Numbered from the stretch's first letter, positions 32,532-45,500 are shown. The stretch is DNA of 64,000 bases from Mesostigma viride (GCA_009746045.1 RPFO01001842.1:26642-90641); one strand, 5' to 3'. The notes: generated by a model not told the origin, from the sequence alone. Program-made: numbers and translations.

Positions 32532-34895
32532 GGAACAAACAAACAAGGGCGCGGTCACCATTTCATGTGCAGCGATGAGTACTTTTGCTTCAGTGGGTTC
32601 GCCGCCACTACGTGGGGACTTCCATCGGCTGGAGTCCAATGTAATCTACATGGGTGTAGAGCTATTTACATCATACTGTCGATGGAGCGCTGCCAAAGTT
32701 AGATATAAACCAATCCGGCAATGGCCGTATGCAGGCTCTCAACCCCGAGAAGCGTTGGCGGCTCGTCCACCCTATCCCAAAAGCTTGCAGCTGCCTCAAG
32801 GGATGGCTTGATCTCAACAAGGCAACCGGCTCTCTACCGTTCCGATCAATAAATGAGTAAGCACATATTTTCCGTGACGTACAACAACGACGGCATTCTA
32901 CGCCAGTGACTAAGCATACCTGGTCCCTTCTTCCTGTTACATCTAGACGTGGAAAGCGCGGAAGCAGGCTGTACCCTAACGACCGGGGCAGCCTGCATGT
33001 TAACCGCGGCCCCCTGCATCAGCTATCGTTTTTTGATAAAAATGGGATGGAGGATGAATTGAGCGACGCGGGATGGCGAGGTGATGGCGGTGGTGGTCGT
33101 CTTATTCTCGTTGGAAAGGATTTGATCGGTCGAGGCTGAGGGAATAAAATGCACATTGGAAACGTGGTTGGCCCTACGTTGCCGACAGGGCTCACGCGTG
33201 TGGATTGGTCCAATCCGTACTTTCAGTTACCGTCACGGATGACCAGCCTATGTACACTGAAGATGACGCACCGGGTCGTTATTTAATGGTCATTGTCCCA
33301 GACTTGGGCTGCCGTGGCAACAAGCCTCAATCAGGGACCTGGCTTTTATTAAATCAGGGTTGCCAGGAATACAAGAGGGAAAAGGTTCCGGGTTTGCTTA
33401 TGAGCCCTGGTGAACCCTGTCATTATTACGCCAAGCTGTTTTTCCCCACCCGCTGTTGTACACCTGGCATTCCAGCGCAAAGCGCCGATCAGATCGTGCC
33501 AGCCACACAATAAGTATCTTCAGATACTTCTAAAGATCCCGTATCTCTTGTCAACCACTGAACTAAGGTCATCCCCTATCCTCCAAAGGTCGGTGTCAGA
33601 GTGCTACGTAGCGCATTTGGGAAGATCATTCCAGAACTAGATAGCGGTTTACAGTTGGCAAGAGCAACAACCGAATAAACTGTTGGCAAGGGCAACAACC
33701 GAATAATGGACAAGACGTGGACACGTTGGAATAGCGATGCGGGAACGAGATAAGGGAAGGTGGTATCTCAGACGGCCACGAGTGCGCAGCCCCATGCTGA
33801 TTATGCGATGTGCGTTATCTCAATTATCTGGTTCCGCACCCGCATCCCTCCGCGCCGCGCCGCGGCCTACGTACATTTATTAGCCGCTTTTAGGCCTGAC
33901 GGATCCCTCCTGATGAATCCTGATCGAAGACGTCTGATGAATCCTGATCGAAGTACAGTGTACACCGACGTACTGTAAACCGTTGGGTCGAGGTTCGAGA
34001 GTTAAGACATGAGTTGAGACTTCCGAGTTCTCTGTGCTCAACTCACAACTCTCTACTGTACTGTAGTCAATTTGTCATGCCCAGTCTGACTGATGATGAC
34101 TGTACGGGTGTACATTCTAGTGACCGACGTATGTACAATGTACACCGTATTTGCATCGGTGACAGGGCATGCTGCGGAGTGCGGATTGCGCAAGCAATGC
34201 GTGCGTCAGCATAGATCGCGCATTTACCGCCACGTCACTGCTTCAGTCTTCCAGAACCTACTGTACAGTACGGGCACGGGAACAATACAGTATACGCCAG
34301 AAGAATGTTTCAGGTTGCCCCAAGGTCATCCAGTCGGTCAGGTCTTCCCCAAGACAAAAGAGGGCCCCCACCAAATGGGTTCCCCAAGGGTGACCATTTC
34401 AAAGAAATATTTACAGCTGTACAGTTGTTGTTGCTGTTGTTGTGTCCCACGCCGCCCAAGGGCAGCAGCTGTAGTGGCCGAGGGCCGCTCAGTCGTTTAT
34501 CAGTGGTAACCATTAACCAATCCAGAAACTAATTACTTCAATCAGATACATATCCTGAGAGATCCGGCTGGGCTACAGTATACACACCCTTCTGCTTGCG
34601 GCCAACCCCTTAAAATAGCCGGGCTACGTAATGCGAATTTAACTTCAGCGTTCGTCGGCCATAGCCAACATAGACTGGCCATTGGACAATCTTCCTTTCG
34701 ACTCTTTTCACGACCAGGATCCTTAGATCCGTAGATCCGTATTGACAAACCAACGCGCTTTCTCATCAGGTGAATTCGGATAAATGGCCGCATGGCTTTG
34801 AGAGACAAACTATGAATGCAACGGACGACAGGGAAACGCCGCGAATTTAACACGGGATCTCAGTCAGTTTATGATACGCCGACTTCGTAGTCCTC
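32532..34895. other. divergent intergenic region between CHLH and DNAL1
   Basis: About 2.4 kb separating a minus-strand and a plus-strand gene, so it should hold both promoters. Direct repeats seen: a 26-bp unit ending CAACAACCGAATAA (33655-33705, twice) and CTGATGAATCCTGATCGAAG (33909-33955, twice). No coding region is recognised, and I cannot place a TATA box or start site with confidence. Confidence 0.5.
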
Positions 34896-37800
34896 ATGGC
34901 TAAACCAACAACCATAAAGGAAGCCATCAAGGCATTCGAGGCAGCGCAAAATGTGGTTGCCACGGAAACAGACAAAGTTCTCTTGTACGGCCAAATCCCC
35001 CCGATTGAGAAAATGGACGCAACGTTGAGTACCCTGAAGGCCTGCGTTCACCTCAGCCTTTCCACGAACAATATTGAGAAAATTAGCAGCTTGTCCGGAA
35101 TGGATAATCTCAAGGTAGCAATTCAGAAATAGGGTTATGCAGGCAAAATGCATCGTTCCTCGGCAGGAATAAGTCTTTAATGCATATATTCGATGGACGC
35201 GCGACCTTGCATTCGGTACCTGAAGATGGGCTCGCACGACATGTTCGTAACTTCTATGCGCGTCGAGGTTGTCTCTGCATGCGGTGGAACATGGTGCAGA
35301 TTCTGTCTCTTGGGCGCAACCTGATCAAGAAAGTTGAAAATCTGGATGGTGTGGCCGAAACGCTGGAAGAGCTCTGGATGAGTTACAACCAAGTCGAGAA
35401 ACTTGTGAACATCGACAAGCTCCAGAAACTGAAAGTTCTCTTTTTGTCAAACAACAAGGTATGCCCTGTTAAACCTCCAACCATTTCTGCCACAACAGCT
35501 ACAGGTTTTACAGCAGTCAGTATTGCACTGTACATGTACCTATTTTTCCGGGTATTCCAGTGCTAATCCATCAAATGCGAAGCTGTATCGTGGCAGTTTG
35601 CCTCTCTCTCGCCACTACCGCCACCCCTGCTGAAATTACCCTGTATTGTTCCTGCACACCCTCGCCTTGTTAGCGGTGACCATGGTGGTGACCATATATA
35701 ACATGTTGCCTGAGATGTCGGCCATATAGTCGCAATGGCCCCACTGGCAACCCATTGGTGCGAACAGATGTCACGTGTTTGCAATCGCAGTGCTGCTCTT
35801 ACATGGGGGATGGAAGAGGAAGCGACCTGTTGTGTTTGTATGTAGGGATTGAATGATAGATGACGGAAGTGAGAGCGGCAACTCAAGTTAAATACTGGTA
35901 TATCTATGCAGGATTTACGTGGTAGTTGGATTCCTTTTGTTGCACCAATGCCTCCCTCGCATCCTGCAATTTCGAACTGAGAGCTCGCAGCTACACAGAA
36001 CTTCATCGCAAAACGAATTCAAATGGGAATGGGGGAGGCATGACTGTGAGAAGTCGGAATTCCAGCCTTCCCTGGAAGCGTTGGAATGCTGCAATTCTGG
36101 AATGCTGGACTTTCTTGTGTATTGGATGGTGCCAGGAGTTTGTATTCTGATCGAATATGTACTTGTGAGACCACCATGTGTTATCATGGGAAAGTTCCAA
36201 ATATTCTGGGGCATTTGCTCTACTCAGTCTGCCATCTCAGCTTGGTCGGCAGGGCCATGCTCATTGTGTGTGACGCTGCGCGCGTGCGGCTGAAGGGTGA
36301 CTGTCATGATTGAACCCTAAACAGATTACTCCAGTGTCCGACAGGCCTGTCTCTTCCTTGTTTCGCTATGTGTCAATATAAGTATCAGCATGTCCACCCC
36401 TTAATTGGCCACATTATGTGCCAACGAGCCTCATCCCTGCCAAGCCACACGGATACGACACGGGCATATGCACCCCGACATGGCCGCCCTGTAACCACGG
36501 TGGCAACTGACAAGGCAGCCTGGTGAAGGTGGACCGTAGTAACTTTCGGTACCTGGTGCCAGGTCTTTGTCGTCAACTGGCACACCCCGCCAAAAGTGCT
36601 CGTGGCCCGGCCACAGAGCCAGACTGAGGCCCAATGGGAGGGTGCAACTTCCCTACCTAGACATGGCCACAGAACAGAGTTTCTGAAGCTGATTATTTGC
36701 AGCCAACTATAAACACCCTCAGCAAGTTAGCCCGTGCAGTCAGCTTGATTTTAGAGGTGGCTAGCTCATCTTGTGGATTTTGAGGCTAAACTTTGTTCGA
36801 AAAGAGCCACATGCAAACATGACAACCTTAGAAATAGTATAACTGAAATGTTTGACATGGGGTTTGGAAACAAGTGATCCGAGGGCATAGCATCCCTTCA
36901 TGCAGAACAAAGTGGGATAAAAGTCAAGCCACGCCCTTCCTGGTAGCCCAAACCCATTTTTAGCTGCTGCAACTTCCCACTCGCTTGCTTGGAGAAGAAG
37001 ATTCCAAACTGTACTCCGTACAAGCACTCCTAGATTCTCTAGATGAGACCTTTCAGCTGAGGTATCAGAGGCTTATACTAGAGGCCTGTGCATATGATTA
37101 CGCAACGCTCTCCCTGACAGGGTGGGGGGTTACCTACAAGCCGCAAATATCAAGATTAACCAAGAAAGCAATTGAAAACGTTTTTTTGACAATGTCTAAT
37201 GTGGACTTTTAGCTGGAGACGGTAACACAACCATATTGGCAACATTAACGTTATTATAATAAAATATAGCCCAACTATCGTAGTAGTGCTGGTTTAAAAG
37301 TTTCTAAGAATAGCATGCACGTATGTTCATTGACGCCTGCTGCCCCGGTGCCCCCCAAAACGTGCGCATCCACGTGCATTCTGTCTCTTGTCACGTCCCC
37401 CCTGCCCCCTTCCCAACCGTCCTCCTAATGTGCGCATCCACAATGTCTGTATTCTGTCCCCTGCCCCCCACCCCCCACCCACCCCCTTCCCCCAGATCGA
37501 CAGCTGGGTGGAGATCGAGAAGCTGGCCGCGCTGGAGGAGTTGGAGGAGCTGCTGCTGATCAACAACCCGCTCTACGTCAAGTACGCCGACAAGGAGGAC
37601 CCGCAGAAGATATGCAGCACCTGGCGCGTCGAGGTGGGCCGCGGTGGCTGTGTGAGGCAGCAGCTAGGAACGTGGTATTGGAGTTGGCATTGGAGTTGCC
37701 ATGTGAAGCAGAGCCGGGGCTGCCTTGCAAAGAGGTAGCTAGGAAAGCGGAATGGGGGATGCGTCACGATGCGTTTGGTGTGCGCCCGTTTGAGTAATAA

Positions 37801-39068
37801 AAAAAATCTCACGACCGCAGGGGAAATGAAATCAGATCACGTGACCTTGTTGGACTTGGGACGTCACAGTGTTTGTGGGCAAGGGTTCGTGTGAGTGCCT
37901 CGCGCCAGCATAGGCGGTAGATTGCGCCCTACTGACTGGATGCTAGCACCATGAATAGGGCGGTGTATTGCGCCCTATTGACTGGATGCTAGCACCATAA
38001 TAGGGCGGTGTATTGCGCCCTACTGACAGGATGCTAGCACCATGAATAGGGCGGTGCATTGCGCCTACTGACAGGATGCTAGCACCATGAATAGGGCGGT
38101 GTATTGCGCCCTACTGACTAGATGCTAGCACCATGAATAGGGCGGTGTATTGCGCCCTACTGACTGGATGCTAGCACCATGAATAGGGCGGTGTATTGCG
38201 CCCTACTGACTGGATGCTAGCACCATGAATAGGGTGGTGTATTGCGCCCTACTGACTGGATGCTAGCACCATGAATAGGGTGGTGTATTGCGCCCTACTG
38301 ACTAGATGCTAGCGCCATGAATATGGCATCGAGCTAGCTGATCATGTTAACCGGAAGCCGTGCATGGTGGTCGGAGGGCGTTGAGGGAGTAGCTCCGATG
38401 CTTTGAGGCCTTACGGCATACAGTGTGTCCAGATGCTCGCGCCACCCAACGCTTGGCAAGGGTGAACCCCAGGACAAGCTGTTAGCTTGCCATGGCATCT
38501 GGGATGAGGGCTGCTCGTGGCTGCCATGCTTGCCATAGTGACATTGCTAAAAACAGGTGCATGTATCGACCCTCAGTTATGATCAAGGGCTCATTGCATT
38601 CGGTGCCGTTACAGTCGAATCTGCTGTTAAGCACAGACTAAAAGCTATCCTTTGAACTTGATGGCCATCATGCAAACGGGAAGCGCACATAGCTAGCAGG
38701 ATGTCTGCCAGCTGCTGGAAGGCTCTCCTGTTTCCCACTTTCCCCCCATTCTGCGAGTTTTTTTCTTTTCTTTTAAAACCATGTGGGGATCCGGTTGTAA
38801 TTCAAACAAGCCCTGTGGGGAGCGGTCGAACTGTGGAGTATGAGAACAAGAGCACATGCCTGTGTGTGGTGCTCAGCGAGGCCATGGAAGGGTTCCCACG
38901 CTCCAGACATCCATGCATGGCACACAGTTACTGAATGCGCTTCGATTGACAATGGTGTGTCTACTCCACACCCTGCAGGTGCTCAAGCGGCTGCCCAAGT
39001 TGAAGAAACTGGATGGCGTGCCAGTCGATGTGGATGAGAAGGAAGCTGCCTCTGCCGGGAACGTATAG
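34896..39068 (+). CDS. DNAL1: outer-arm dynein light chain 1 (leucine-rich repeat)
   Basis: Axonemal dynein light chain LC1, which binds the motor head of an outer-arm heavy chain and tunes ciliary beating. Four exons: 34896-35114, 35300-35458, 37496-37633, 38979-39068 (stop TAG). All introns are GT..AG in phase 0; total 201 aa, against about 190-200 for the family. Exon 1: [35 protein letters not shown] (first LRRs). Exon 2: [48 protein letters not shown]. Exon 3: [20 protein letters not shown]. Exon 4: [20 protein letters not shown], the conserved C-terminal cap that contacts the heavy chain. The start Met aligns with the family N-terminus. No frame error. Intron 3 carries a 46-bp hairpin minisatellite. 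The gene shows the organism builds motile flagella. Confidence 0.96.
37910..38327. repeat. 46-bp minisatellite, 9 units, each with a hairpin (DNAL1 intron 3)
   Basis: Nine near-identical units in the intron 37634-38978, marked by GATGCTAGCACCATGAA. Each unit carries TAGGGCG-GTGTATTG-CGCCCTA, a perfect 7-bp stem with an 8-nt loop; the last units change GGGCG to GGGTG (a G-T wobble partner). Because 46 is not a multiple of 3 and stops recur, it is not coding. Confidence 0.95.
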
Positions 39069-39548
39069 GTTGTGACGATCCCAGAGGGATGACAACGCCG
39101 CTCTAGCGCCACCGAAGAGATTTGTGGCCTGCGAAGATAGTGAAGAAACCAGGGTCCGACATTAGATTTTAAGCGATCTGTCCATGAATGTTCGTGTCTA
39201 TCAAAGGAGACTGCAGGAAAGCTGGCCGTTAGTGCCGGAGGCATGCATTCTAACGCGCTTTCTGTGTCAAGATACCCAGTTTGTACCTCCATGCCGATTG
39301 GCACTAAAGGCGTCTGTGGTTTCTTGAACTCCTCAGTGCTGGCTTCGCCATAGCTGTCTCACTTTCAGTGAAATACGTACGGAAATGTGGACTAAGACAA
39401 GAGTCTAATGCAGCATTAACAATAATATATTGCAACGCAGCCTATCTAAGATCTACAGTGCATTAATTTACACGTAACTGCGTCATGTGAGCATAATCAA
39501 TTAAGAACATAACTCTGTTGGGAGTATATGTAGCACATAGCCCTGAGA

Positions 39549-40234
39549 AGGAGAAAAAAAAAATTAAATTATAGTTCATGCCTCCGTTGGGAGATCATGT
39601 AGCACATATTCCTTGATGGATGGTGGAGTGGAGAGAGCCGCGTAATCTAACTAACCTAACGCTAATCTGTTCAGTCTAGAAAAATCCTAACTACCCTACT
39701 CATCAAAACGCCTCCTCTTGGGGGGAGGTGGCTTGCCCACAGGGTCGGGCGTGTGAGCCTTGACAATCTTCTGCCACCGCGTCTTGTTCTGCATGGCAGT
39801 CCAAAGAAGGGAGAGAGAGTGGATGCGGTATTCAAACTGGGCTGGGACCAGTAGGTCATCCAGCAACATCTGGGTGTATTCTGATCAGGGTGTAGTTCGT
39901 GACATGTTTCCCTACCCTTTTGGGAATCCCCTTGGGGCCAGGCCAGGTCAGAATATGCCGCCCTGGCTGGCCAAGCCGCTGGGGGCCTGCCAGACCAAGG
40001 GCGGTGTCGACCTGGCTGGTGCGAGCAAGGTGTCCTACAAGTGCTATCCTACGCTGTCTAATCTCGTCCGAAATATGAGGCATGCCCTGATACAAAGACT
40101 CTAATGACGGGCGCTTGGAAAACCCTACGTTCAGGACCTGTCGGAGCATCCTGTAAACTGTGCCGTCTAGCTTAGCTGCCAGTGTGGGTGTGAGTGTCCA
40201 CGCCTCGGCGCCATACGTGAGCACCGTGAGGACG
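39549..40234 (-). mobile_element. 5'-truncated RT-encoding LINE inserted in the half-LINE
   Basis: 3' end of a LINE, minus strand, nested in the half-LINE at 39503-40796. GAAGG borders both sides and may be a short target duplication. In element sense it ends in the block TATGTGCTACATGATCTCCC, then AACGGAGG, and a TTTAATTTTTT-type tail (39549-39600). This end block is shared with the half-LINE family. A second truncated copy is at 40935-41245. Confidence 0.7.
39696..40224 (-). pseudogene. C-terminal part of LINE reverse transcriptase protein
   Basis: Translation from 40224 gives LTYGAEAWTLTPTLAAKLDG, then VYRMLRQVLNVG..., then RRIALVGHLARTS. This is the C-terminal domain found after the thumb in many LINE polyproteins (tyrosine-gly-cys/ala-glu-x-trp-thr, later arg-x-gly-his). 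One frameshift near 39870 leads to LVPAQFEYRIHSLSLLWTAM and the basic end KRRRFDE with stop at 39696-39698. The catalytic RT core and endonuclease are missing because the copy is 5'-truncated. Confidence 0.75.
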
Positions 40235-40934
40235 AAGGGGCATATGGCTTTTAATACACTCTAGGCTACTTCCTGCAGGTGGGGGGAATGTAAACTGCCT
40301 CGACCCTACTCTAGGTGCACCAAGGGCACCTGCACCACCGTGATCTATCAGAGCCCAGCCCAACTAAGCTAGGGGGGCCCGTCATGGGGTGGAAGATCAC
40401 CATGGCTATACAAAAGCTAGGGCATGGCTTCTCAGCAGAGAGTAGCTCTCTGCGTAGTCACAGCATAACTAAATAATAAAGCTAGGCGCATTGATCTGGT
40501 GTGTGGCGCGTCATGGGCACACATGTACATGACTAATTTTAATGTTCATGAGTCAGCTGGTGTAGTGCCTGTAGTAGGCGTGCATGTACAAGGCCACTGT
40601 CTAACTATATGGTAGCTACACGACTACTGATGTATTCCCCTAAGCTGGGGCGTCTGGAGTCGCTGGGGCCGCGGTGGTCGCTGGGGTCACGTGCCAGGGC
40701 TTGTGGCCGACGTAGATGGCCGCCACCTTACAGTACACCGGCTGTCCCGCCTTGGTCTGCCGGAGCTAGAGGTAGGTCGGCCATAGCTCCCGTCCGGTAC
40801 GCGCCTAAGTAAGTAAGTACTTGCGTGTCATGTGCGCAAAGGCATGCCACGGAGTACTATGCTAATCTCATTAGAAAAAATAATTAAACAAAAGTTTAAA
40901 CAAATATCGTCTGCATCATTAAAAAAATTAAATT

Positions 40935-41245
40935 AAATTAAATTAAATTATAACATGCCTCCGTGGGGAGGTCATGTAGCACATATTTCATGATGGATGG
41001 GGTGGAGGGAAGCCGCGTGATCGAACTATCCTAACTCTATCTAGAAAATCCTACCTACACTACTCATCAAAACGCCTCCTCCGCTTGGGGGGAGGTGGCT
41101 TGCCCACAGGGTCGGGCGTGTGCGCCTTGACAATCTTCTTCCACCGCGTCTTGTCCTGCATGACAGTCCAAAGACGGGAGAGAGAGTGGATGCGGTGCTC
41201 AAACTGGGCTGGGACCACTAGGTCGTCTGCATCATTCCCCAACCA
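40935..41245 (-). mobile_element. second 5'-truncated copy of the RT-encoding LINE 3' end
   Basis: Minus strand. It encodes only the last 60 residues of the LINE protein (LVVPAQFEHRIHSLSRLWTV ... KRRRRFDE, stop at 41060), then a 3' UTR, the CTCCCCACGGAGG end hairpin and a tail of four TTTAA units (40920-40950). Compared with the copy at 39549 it is truncated much closer to the 3' end. Confidence 0.75.
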
Positions 41246-41284
41246 TTAAGCTGACTAGATGGGGATGTAGACCAACCCTGCTGT

Positions 41285-41425
41285 GGAGATCGAGAGCGAT
41301 CTGTTGCCAGCCCACTTGACTGCGGCAGTACTAGAAGCTCGGGCCGGCGTCCCCCTTCTCATTGTGTATAGGGGTTGAAGGTTTCTTTACTCCCTATTGG
41401 CACCCAGGTGACGCTGTCACGTGCT
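41285..41425 (+). repeat. repeat B copy
   Basis: Third copy of the short repeat family: CCCACTTGACTGCGGCAGT, GGGGTTGAAGGTTTCTTTA, TATTGGCACCCAGGTGACG, end hairpin around GTGACGCTGTCACGTG, and TAATTAATTAAT tail. No coding potential. Confidence 0.55.
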
Positions 41426-42109
41426 AATTAATTAATCCAGCCACAGTTTGGCAGACGTCGATCGGCTTCTCAATGAGCGTGATGTTGTCGGCATGCATAC
41501 TAGATAAGGTCAGCGAGTAAATTCTGCTGGTTCGTCGGCCGGCCCCCGGCCCCTCCCCAGGCTCATATTCTTAATCGCTAGGCCAGGTTCGCGGCCAGCC
41601 AGCCGAGCAAAGCGGGCACGTGCCTGGCACATAACATAATCCACTGCAATAATAAACAGCTAGGTACAGTGCACAGGACGCAAACCTGCCAGACGCCGGC
41701 CGGCCGGTCTAGCTGCAGTACGTGGACATGGCGGGATAATGCCATGGTGAGTGCGCACGTTGCATACGTTAATGGTGGCATACTTGTGGCGTAGCTTATA
41801 CTGAGAGCGTGGTGCAAGCTAGGATCGATACCAAAGAGACAACCAGCAAGCTAGGACACGATCCCTTAAACTATACAGCTAGATCGGCACCTGCATCCAT
41901 GAATGCATACAACTTCAAGTCAGGATTGTGTCGTGGATCGACGTACTAGGATGAATCTACAATGATCGACATCGATCTTTTGAACTTGCCATTTATGCAT
42001 AAATACCAATCGAGTGCTTCCAATAGCACGGCCAAAGCCAACAAAGTCCAAATCATCATGCGTCTCTGGAGGAATAGTTGTCTCACTTGATAAAGATGAG
42101 ACTAGCAGC

Positions 42110-42395
42110 ACAAATCCAAAATTTTGCATACGTGAGACAGACCATGTGGGATCTGGCATGCCCTAGCCTTTGTATAGCCATGATGATCTTCCACCCTATG
42201 TCTGCACCCTCGCTGCTGGAATACATAGTGGTGCAGGTGCATGCACTTTGTGCACCCAGAGCAGGTGTAGTTTACATCCTACCCTTGCAGGAAGTAGCCC
42301 AGAATGTATTAAAAGCCATATGCCCCTTCTCAGGGATATGTGCTACATGTACTCCCAACGGAGTTTTGTTCCTAATTAATTAATTAATTAATTAA
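42110..42395 (+). mobile_element. half-LINE 3'-end fragment, plus strand
   Basis: 5'-truncated copy of the half-LINE 3' region in the plus orientation. It runs from GACCATGTGGGATCTGGCA through TTTACATCCTACCCTTGCAG and GCCATATGCCCCTTCTCAG to the hairpin CTCCCAACGGAG (about 42350-42362), then a tail of TTAA repeats to about 42395. It lies just downstream of the stop of the USP12/46-like gene, on the opposite strand. Confidence 0.75.
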
Positions 42396-42534
42396 TGCCC
42401 CAGGTGTGCAAGCACATGCTGATGATTGCTACCTGGCTGCCATGCTTCCATGGACGCTGCCATCGTGCCATCCTTGAGATACCAAAGCTCGTTTATACAG
42501 GCTAAGCGGTTAGCGCTCCCTCCCATCCACAGGT

Positions 42535-45500
42535 CTATGTGCCTGGCCCTGACACAGCTTCATAAAAGAGAATGTATCCATTGTCGGTGTTGTTGGAAAA
42601 TTCCTGCTTGGACCGTCCAGAGCAGGTGACATGTGCACATGAAACAGAACAGACATACAAAGTTAGACGCACGCATCCACAAGGGAACCAGCAGAGCCTT
42701 GAATTCTGAGGCTGAGAGAATGAGCGAAAAACAAGAAAAGCTATTAACAAACATTCATATATTTAGCAACAACAAGCAACAGCCTAAAGAGGGCGGTCAG
42801 GGAGTAAGGGAGGTCACAAAGCAGCGGAACTTGGGCCATGGCAACCGCAAACCTGCGCCTAACGCCAGCTAGTGGGTTGTATAACATTGAAACAAACATT
42901 AGACATAGCTGGCTTGGGTACAGTTTTGAAACCTGCCAACCTGTTCTAGAAACACAGGCCAGCGATGATGTCTACTTTCCCATCCTGCCATACTATAGTA
43001 TAATGCGTGCGCTGGTTGTCTCTTTGATACTACGACTTTCGAGTAGACTATAGGACAGCACAGATAAGCACGCACAATGCTATTTGAGACGAGCAATATA
43101 GAGCAAGTAGGCCCGCCTTTTATGGTTGATGTTTCTCAATGAACACTAGTGATTTCCGGAAATCTTCATGTTGCAGATACATGGAAGAGCCTCTGTGGGC
43201 AAGAGCCTCTGTGGGCAAGAGCCTCTGTGGGCAAGAGCCTCTGTGGGCAAGAGCCTCTGTGGGCAAGAGCCTCTGTGTGTGGGCGACAGGGGCTAAGCGA
43301 GATACAGCCAAGAAAAATTGAGAGACTGCAAAAGTTCCACATATCTGTGCCACTAAACCCACATATCACAAAAGATGATGACAAAAAATGATAGTGAGAA
43401 TAAAGTAAGTAGCAGGTAAGCAGTACCACAATAAAGTCATGATGAGCAACTCTGCAGTGAAAATACTGAGGCTCATGCCTCAGTTTGCAGCAGTAGCAAA
43501 TGTCCAATCATACTGTTGGATGGACCGCAAACCTAACAGGCCATGGGGGTTATGCCTGTGGGACGAATTTTTAATTCGTCGCCGCAGCCACAGATGGCAT
43601 GCTCTGCAGGGTCCAACTTCTGTGCGTGGAAATATTAGTCTGCACACACTACCTGGGCATCATAGTGTGCACAGGAGCTCACTATTTGCATCCCATGCAA
43701 GAAGTAGGTCCCTAACTAATCCCTAGGCCCTTCGCCCCTCCAGTAGTGTTCTCTCCAGGAAAAGTCTCTACAGATAAAATCTTACAAATAGCGGCGTGCC
43801 ATCACAATTTACGTGAACCATGCCAACCTCAAGGTATTTCTGCTCTGGTGTGAAGTGCGCGTCGTCCAATACACTAAGCTAGCCAGCAAAGCCTGAAACT
43901 GTCCGTGATGAACCACTGAGAAACAAACATAATATGTGCGACAGCTTGGGCAGGGGAACATTTCTTCTTAACACACCTGCGTCGAGCCGAAAAATGTTTG
44001 CAGAATCATCTCGTCATTCACCTCCACATTGTCGTCATCTGCGGGCGGGCAAGGGACACAAGCGAATACACAAGCGGCGAAACATACGGGAAAGCATACA
44101 AATAAAAAGGGTCAGTTAAGCATAGCAATACTAGTGTACTGGTGTGTTACTAGTGCGAGGGTAAAGAAGATCTCAACAGGCACAAAAATGTTCGTGCTCA
44201 ATGATATGAAAGAGACAACCATCACAGGCCAGAAATCTGGAAGAATCCGGACCAACCGATGTATAGCAACAAAGGAGATTACTATTTGGGTTCTCATGCA
44301 GCTAGCGCCTACTTCCAAGAGCTTGAGACTGAATCTGACTGACGACAAGGGTACTTACGGTTAAAGGTAAATTGACGTTAATTCACTCATCAAGCACTCA
44401 CCGAAGAGGAGCCAGCGGTCACAACTTTCCGCTGAGGGCGCAGCAATGGAGCGAACGCATGTATTTATAACATCGAATGCATTGACCTACAACATCGATG
44501 CCAGATGTTCACCAAAGAGGAGCCAGAGGTCGTGCGTATTAAACACTAATACCACCACTAATACCACGTAATACTAGGAACACGTGACTGTCGCCAATAG
44601 TCGCATGAAGCACTCACCAAGAGGAGCCACAGGTTGTGGCTATTAACCACAAATACCATTAATACTAGGAACACGTTACTGGTGCCAATGACCGCATCAA
44701 GCACGCACCAAAGAGGAGCCACAGGTCGTGGCTCTTGACAAGGCTCACGTAGTGGCCGTGGTTGGGGCCGGACCCCAAGTGGACCACCACCGAGAAGAGC
44801 GAGTAGGTGGTGTCCGGCTGCGAGGAAAAGACCAGGACAAAAAAATAGGAGCAGAGGCGAAGGACAATGATGAGGAAGAGCGAGTGGGCGGTGTCCGGCT
44901 GCAAGGCAATGAGCAGGACAAAACAGAGGAGCAGAGGAGAAGGACGAACAGCCGTAGGCACATCAAGGGCATGATGATGAGGAAGAGCGAGTGGGCGGTG
45001 ACCGGCCGCAGGGATGAAGACCGGGATGCACGTGCACCCAACACAACAAAGGGGAGGGGAGGAGTAGCGAGAAGGAAGTGGGTGGCTGCGAGAAGGAAAT
45101 CAGAAAAAGGGACGGACAAGCAGCTGGTGCAACGAGGGCAAAAATATGAGGAAGGGCGAGTACATGGTGTTTGGATTCAACGGGAAGAGGGAGTGGGCAA
45201 GCGCCCATCGAGGAGAAAGCATGTGGGCCGTGGGGCGATCACACGATTGGGCCAGCACGGCCAGGATGACAAACGTAATGTCTGTCTGCAACAAAGAGGG
45301 GAGGCCAGACACGCACCTAGGAGTAGGGAGAGGGCGACTGTTAAGGAATGGGAGTCACCGCGAGAAAAGGTGGCAAGCGATAAGGATGGGGATGGGCACA
45401 CCGCACACAGAGATAAGGGGAAGAATAGGTAGAACAGGTGCCTATAGGGGCAAGCGATGGGGATGGGCACCGTGCACACCGCACACAGAGATAAGGGGAA

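Larger units (their letters stand above)
39503..40796 (-). mobile_element. half-LINE fragment split by a LINE insertion
   Basis: A 5'-truncated half-LINE on the minus strand. Its 3' hairpin end (AACATAACTCTGTTGGGAG, from 39506) runs to CTGAGAAGG at 39548, is interrupted by 39549-40234, and resumes at GAAGGGGCATATGG (40235). It then continues through the 3' region into the ORF1 C-terminus, ending near 40796. The 3' region and ORF1 end are again directly joined with no RT, the third copy to show this. Confidence 0.75.

Noticed and set aside
33909-33955. Hammerhead-ribozyme-like motif, CTGATGA...CGAA, present twice
   Set aside because: The helix II closing pair and helices I and III cannot be formed properly; the 20-bp unit is just a short direct repeat.
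41450-41510. Short coding-like stretch on the minus strand (HADNITLIEKPIDVCQTVAG)
   Set aside because: About 20 codons next to a repeat B tail; too short and without a partner exon to call a gene.
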